Shown piece after piece: positions 42,037 to 45,239 of a stretch of DNA of 45,239 nucleotides. Within the stretch, counting starts at the first letter, position 1; every line of letters starts with the position of its first letter. Source of the DNA: Dehalococcoidia bacterium (GTDB lineage Bacteria; Chloroflexota; Dehalococcoidia; GIF9; AB-539-J10); NCBI GenBank assembly GCA_007129495.1, contig SKVJ01000021.1, forward strand, positions 103,806 through 149,044, written 5' to 3'. A model generated the notes under the pieces. It made no database searches. It was given only the letters and a program-made list of their open reading frames with translations, and was not told the origin of the DNA. The position numbers were made by a program, and so were the translations under genes.

Positions 42037-42891
42037 TCAGCGGGGCAGTCCCGATTCACATGATACTGCTGTCTGACACAGGCCGCATCCTGCGATAGAA
42101 ACGTCGTAGACATCTGCGACCGCACTAAGTATCTCGAGCAGGTAATTTTCGCACGCTTTCTTGTCATGACCCGATGGCCCGATCGCGCCAGCCGGACACC
42201 TTGATATGCAGTCCCCGCATGAACCGCGTGACAGGTAGGTGCAGGCAGCTGTGTGTGACGTATGCACCCGTTCCGTCACTGGCAATGGCAGGTCCACCAC
42301 AACACTGCCACAGCGCATAGCCTTTCCCACTGGTGTGAGGAAGCCATCGCACAGCCCGAAGGTCCCGAGACCCGCGGCGTATAGTGCGTGACGCTCGGAC
42401 CATGTGGAGGAAGGCTCATCTGGAATGTCTTGCACTACTCGGAAATCAGTGGAGGTTACCGGAGCCACTGCGTTACCTCCCCGGTGCTTCACGTAGCGCT
42501 CCACTTCAGCACGGAGCTCGTTGTTGAATAACTCGCCATAGTGCCGGGTGTGCGCCCAACGTTGCGACGGCTTACGTGTCATCGCTGAGTTGCTTCTCTT
42601 CGTCGGCTCACTGATGGGCAGTACCCAGCAGAATACGCGTACGGTCGAAGTGGCGTCCGTGGCGTTCTCTATGCCTGCCCGTGCAAGGATATCGCGTGGT
42701 GTGTGGTGGTGTGGGCCGATAATGTGGCGATACTGTTCGAAGAGTGGGTCGTCGCCGTCGGCTACACCGATCAGTGGCGCATCGAAGATGTGACTTCCGT
42801 CGATCAGGGTGAGCCGGTTGCGCGGGCTGTCTCTCACTACAGATTCGACGAAGTTCGTGAGTGATTCAAGCAACGGGGCGTCATCGCGCAT
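42037..42891 (-). CDS. QueG-like double [4Fe-4S] protein
   Basis: The product has 284 residues from ATG 42891, preceded by AGAGGTG. The C-terminal third carries SCGDCISRCPAGAI and then GCGLCQTAVSCESGLP with an intervening KKACENYL, two Fe-S cluster sets like epoxyqueuosine reductase-type proteins. ALYAAGLGTFGLCDGFLTP resembles the QueG/reductive-dehalogenase-like core strand and helix. The cobalamin-binding N-terminal features and active-site Asp of QueG are not evident, so tRNA modification is doubtful. It probably passes electrons. It lies 19 bases after the CrtI-like gene on the same strand, forming a two-gene redox unit. Confidence 0.8.
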   Translation of the reverse strand: MRDDAPLLESLTNFVESVVRDSPRNRLTLIDGSHIFDAPLIGVADGDDPLFEQYRHIIGPHHHTPRDILARAGIENATDATSTVRVFCWVLPISEPTKRSNSAMTRKPSQRWAHTRHYGELFNNELRAEVERYVKHRGGNAVAPVTSTDFRVVQDIPDEPSSTWSERHALYAAGLGTFGLCDGFLTPVGKAMRCGSVVVDLPLPVTERVHTSHTAACTYLSRGSCGDCISRCPAGAIGPSGHDKKACENYLLEILSAVADVYDVSIAGCGLCQTAVSCESGLPR

Positions 42892-42910
42892 ACATACACC
42901 TCTCGTGTGG

Positions 42911-45019
42911 TCAATCTCGGTCGTTTCGGCGCCACCCGGCGATATCATTGGCGCATATCATTCCAGACATCACGACGGATTCTATTCCGGCGCCGGGAAA
43001 TGTGCAGGCGCCAGCGAAATAAAGGCCCTTGATTGGCGATCTGAAGTGAGGTCGTCGGCTGTCGACTGACTGATCAAAGCCGTAGAGTGCCCCTTCTGGT
43101 ATCGATGTGTAGCTTTCCAGGGTGCGTGGAGTTGCTGCATCGAGGACTGCAACGCGGTCGGTCAGTCCAGGGATAACCTCAGCAGCTTTGCGCATCAGCA
43201 GCGCAGCGAATTGCCGCTTTCTGTCATCATAGTCACGCTCGTCATCCCGTGCTGGAAAATCACGGTATCCCATGGGAGCGATGAGTGTCAGGCTCGACCT
43301 GCCGCGTGGTGCAAGCTGAGGGTCGACGTTCGAGTTTATCAGCATCGTGAAATCACCGTCCACGTTCTGGATAAGTGAAGGGTATGAAGAGAGGTCATCT
43401 TCGATGCCTGCGTACACGATAAAGGCGGAACGTGACATGGGAATACTCTTGATGAAGTCGATATATAATCCCCCTACTTCAGTCGCTTCCACAAGCTGCA
43501 GTACGCAGGTGCGTGGATTCACATTGGCGACAACGACATGTGCCTGGTATAACTCCTCCCCGGAGCGGATACCGCGGACTTGCCTCTTCTCCGTGAGAAT
43601 GCGATCGGCGCGGTAGTTGAGCAGAATAGTGCCGCCGTACGACTCCACTGCGGCCGCCAGAGTCTCGGCAAGAGCGCTTGGTCCGCCTGCAGGAAAATGA
43701 CTCCCCTCGAGTTGTGGTCCTATGCACCCGATCAGTGCCCGTAGTCCCGGAGTTGCCTCTGGCTTCGTGCCATTCTGTCCCGATGAGGACCCTACGAGTG
43801 CCTTAAGGCTCTCATTCTCGAAGTGCTCGTCCAGCTTCTGCTTGAGAGTCTTGTCGAGCCAGTCGTACAATGCTGGATACTTGCGGGGCAGATTGGCGGC
43901 GGCCTCATCACCCATCAGACGCACCACGAGATGGTCCGGCAGCGGTGCATCGAACTGGCTGCTGTACTCGTGCAATTGATGGAACGCCTCCGCAGCCTCG
44001 CGGTAGAACGTATCAATGTGTTCCTTTTCTTCAGGATAGGCTCCGGCCAGAGATTCTGTTATTGACTGGATAACGGGACCGACATTCAGTATCTGGCCCT
44101 TGTGGACGTAAGCCCGGCTGTGACGCACGAATCGTCCCTCTGTCGACACGCCAAGCTCGGTGAGCATCCGTTGCACCGGACCATTGCTCCAGACCCCCGA
44201 GATACCTGTCACTCCAGCACTGAAGGCGTAGTCGCCTCGCCTGAGAGAGCGGCAGTACCCGCCGACCTGTGACTGCTGTTCCATCACGAGGACCTTGTAG
44301 CCCTGTTTCGCCAGGAGCGCGGCACAGGTAAGCCCACCTATCCCGGCGCCGATGATTGCCACGTCGTATTCAACTTGCTGTCGCCGTGTGGATGGCGCCA
44401 GTGGTACATGCCATTCAAACGGCCTGTACCGTTGCTTCACCAGGAAAGCAGGCCCCTTGCTCTGGAATACGATTGAGAAGACAAAGCCTGCAATCATCAA
44501 TCCTATTGGCAGTGTGCCTGTAAGCGGGATTGTGGACAAGGTGACGATAATCCCGGTAACGAAGAATACGGCTGCCCAGACGCCCGTGATGATGCTGTGC
44601 AGAGCGATGAACGCCGGATTATCCCAGTATTTACGCGGGTATTCGTACCGTGCGGCGTCACCGGTGAACGGGCGACGTATAAGCATCGATATGAGGGCTA
44701 CCGCCATAAGTGTTCCGAAGCTGATGGGTCCGGCATGTGTCACGAACAGGACTGTTTCGGTCGCATATGTGACAAGAGCGGCAACGGTGAAGAACAGGAA
44801 GGATGTGATATCCAGCAGTCGATAGGCTCTGGACCAGATCTGCTGAGCGAGCAGCCCGCAGGTGATGCCGAGCGCGATCAGGATGCCAGAAGGCTGTTGC
44901 ACATCCGCCAGCAGCCAGTATGGGATCCACGGCAGGAAGGCGAGCGCAAGCATCAGCACTCCTATCGGGGTAATGCTGGTCTTCTGCGGATCGAGGTTTT
45001 CCTTGCGCTGCGGTGACAT
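42911..45019 (-). CDS. CrtI/phytoene-desaturase-like FAD oxidoreductase fused to a six-helix membrane domain
   Basis: The product has 702 residues. The N-terminal 200 residues hold about six membrane helices (16-37, 45-62, 70-93, 96-114, 137-160, 168-188) with RRPFTGDAARYEYP in a loop. From 217 the FAD domain begins (YDVAIIGAGIGGLTCAALLA, then VMEQQSQVGGYC). It ends with GLYFAGACTFPGAGIESVV, the carotenoid desaturase/retinol saturase C-terminal signature. FAD-dependent saturation, desaturation or isomerisation of a lipid-like substrate at the membrane is likely. No carotenoid genes are near. The fusion is uncommon. GGAGGGG lies upstream of the ATG, and the QueG-like gene follows in the same operon. 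Confidence 0.85.
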   Translation of the reverse strand: MSPQRKENLDPQKTSITPIGVLMLALAFLPWIPYWLLADVQQPSGILIALGITCGLLAQQIWSRAYRLLDITSFLFFTVAALVTYATETVLFVTHAGPISFGTLMAVALISMLIRRPFTGDAARYEYPRKYWDNPAFIALHSIITGVWAAVFFVTGIIVTLSTIPLTGTLPIGLMIAGFVFSIVFQSKGPAFLVKQRYRPFEWHVPLAPSTRRQQVEYDVAIIGAGIGGLTCAALLAKQGYKVLVMEQQSQVGGYCRSLRRGDYAFSAGVTGISGVWSNGPVQRMLTELGVSTEGRFVRHSRAYVHKGQILNVGPVIQSITESLAGAYPEEKEHIDTFYREAAEAFHQLHEYSSQFDAPLPDHLVVRLMGDEAAANLPRKYPALYDWLDKTLKQKLDEHFENESLKALVGSSSGQNGTKPEATPGLRALIGCIGPQLEGSHFPAGGPSALAETLAAAVESYGGTILLNYRADRILTEKRQVRGIRSGEELYQAHVVVANVNPRTCVLQLVEATEVGGLYIDFIKSIPMSRSAFIVYAGIEDDLSSYPSLIQNVDGDFTMLINSNVDPQLAPRGRSSLTLIAPMGYRDFPARDDERDYDDRKRQFAALLMRKAAEVIPGLTDRVAVLDAATPRTLESYTSIPEGALYGFDQSVDSRRPHFRSPIKGLYFAGACTFPGAGIESVVMSGMICANDIAGWRRNDRD

Positions 45020-45198
45020 CGCGACTTATCCCCTCCGTGGACGCAAACCCGGGCGTGGCTTCACAGCCATACGTACTTGCCTGTGGCACATCTTGTCATG
45101 GGCCACTCGATTGGTCAATAGCCAAACCGTTTGGCTCCAGATTCGCGAGTACGCCACGTGTATTTCTCAGTGTATGCAGGACCAAAGTTCCCGCGCTC

Positions 45199-45239
45199 TC
45201 AGGCCACAAGCAGTCCCAGCTTTGCCATTATCTGGCGCA
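45199..45239 (-). CDS. Possible C-terminal end of a LuxR-type regulator (partial)
   Basis: Reverse-strand codons before a TGA at 45199 read RQIMAKLGLLVA. This resembles the last helix of LuxR/NarL helix-turn-helix domains (V-R-x-I-x-x-K-L-G). Only 12 residues are visible, so the call is tentative. The gene would lie upstream of the CrtI-like gene on the same strand. Confidence 0.25.
   Translation of the reverse strand, partial: RQIMAKLGLLVA

Noticed and set aside
42037-42891. Annotation as epoxyqueuosine reductase QueG
   Set aside because: Only the Fe-S cysteine pattern and part of the core match; cobalamin-domain and active-site features were not found.
1-45239. CRISPR arrays, tRNA/rRNA genes, insertion sequences or prophage
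   Set aside because: No regularly spaced repeats, no tRNA-like cloverleaf sequence, no transposase, integrase or phage structural genes were seen when reading both strands by eye.

Overview
The window is bacterial chromosomal DNA of roughly 55% G+C. It has short intergenic gaps, mostly clear Shine-Dalgarno sequences, and mixed strands in blocks of one to five genes. I see no rRNA, tRNA, CRISPR array, transposase or phage gene. The organism cannot be named from the sequence. An SOS cassette with a DUF6504-type protein, several universal stress proteins, a beta-keto-acid cleavage enzyme, a short flavin oxidoreductase with an Fe-S site, DUF362 and QueG-like Fe-S proteins suggest a Chloroflexota or deep actinobacterial-type lineage. 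That placement is inference.

Left part (1-8100): the 5' end of plsX leaves the window on the minus strand. A four-helix membrane protein and an ArsR-type regulator follow, each with the same 8-bp palindrome near its start. Next is an SOS-mutagenesis locus: lexA with a consensus-like promoter overlapped by a palindromic operator candidate, imuB (a Y-family polymerase that has lost catalytic acidic residues), a small DUF6504-like gene overlapping imuB, an oppositely oriented and probably damaged XRE regulator gene, then dnaE2. There is no imuA in the window. A MazG-like pyrophosphohydrolase ends the block.

Middle part (8100-28300): a minus-strand group has an iron-type alcohol dehydrogenase, a small helical protein and a universal stress protein. 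It is followed by an Old Yellow Enzyme-like reductase convergent with a Fic-fold protein whose active-site motif is degenerate. Next come a large surface lipoprotein, a PanE-like reductase and three acetyltransferase-fold genes. A minus-strand run follows: phosphotriesterase-like hydrolase, UvrD-type helicase, FN3 lipoprotein, beta-keto-acid cleavage enzyme and methyltransferase. After it come a metallo-beta-lactamase-fold protein, a YfcE-type phosphoesterase, YjbQ and DUF362.

Right part (28300-45239): a class III aminotransferase is followed by two paralogous universal stress proteins. Each of these carries a nearly identical leader with two predicted stem-loops. Two small genes follow, then a trehalose block: a fused OtsA-OtsB on minus, and a sugar nucleotidyltransferase plus a TreT-like synthase on plus. 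Two tandem HMGL/LeuA-family acyltransferases end in a strong inverted repeat. Next is a membrane protein combining a zinc ribbon, a BACON-like domain and a transglutaminase-like domain. The window ends with a minus-strand pair: a CrtI-like oxidoreductase fused to a six-helix membrane domain, and a QueG-like 4Fe-4S protein.

The most interesting items are the imuA-less mutasome with its DUF6504 partner, the duplicated structured leader upstream of the two usp genes, the degenerate Fic protein, and the unusual domain fusions at the right end.
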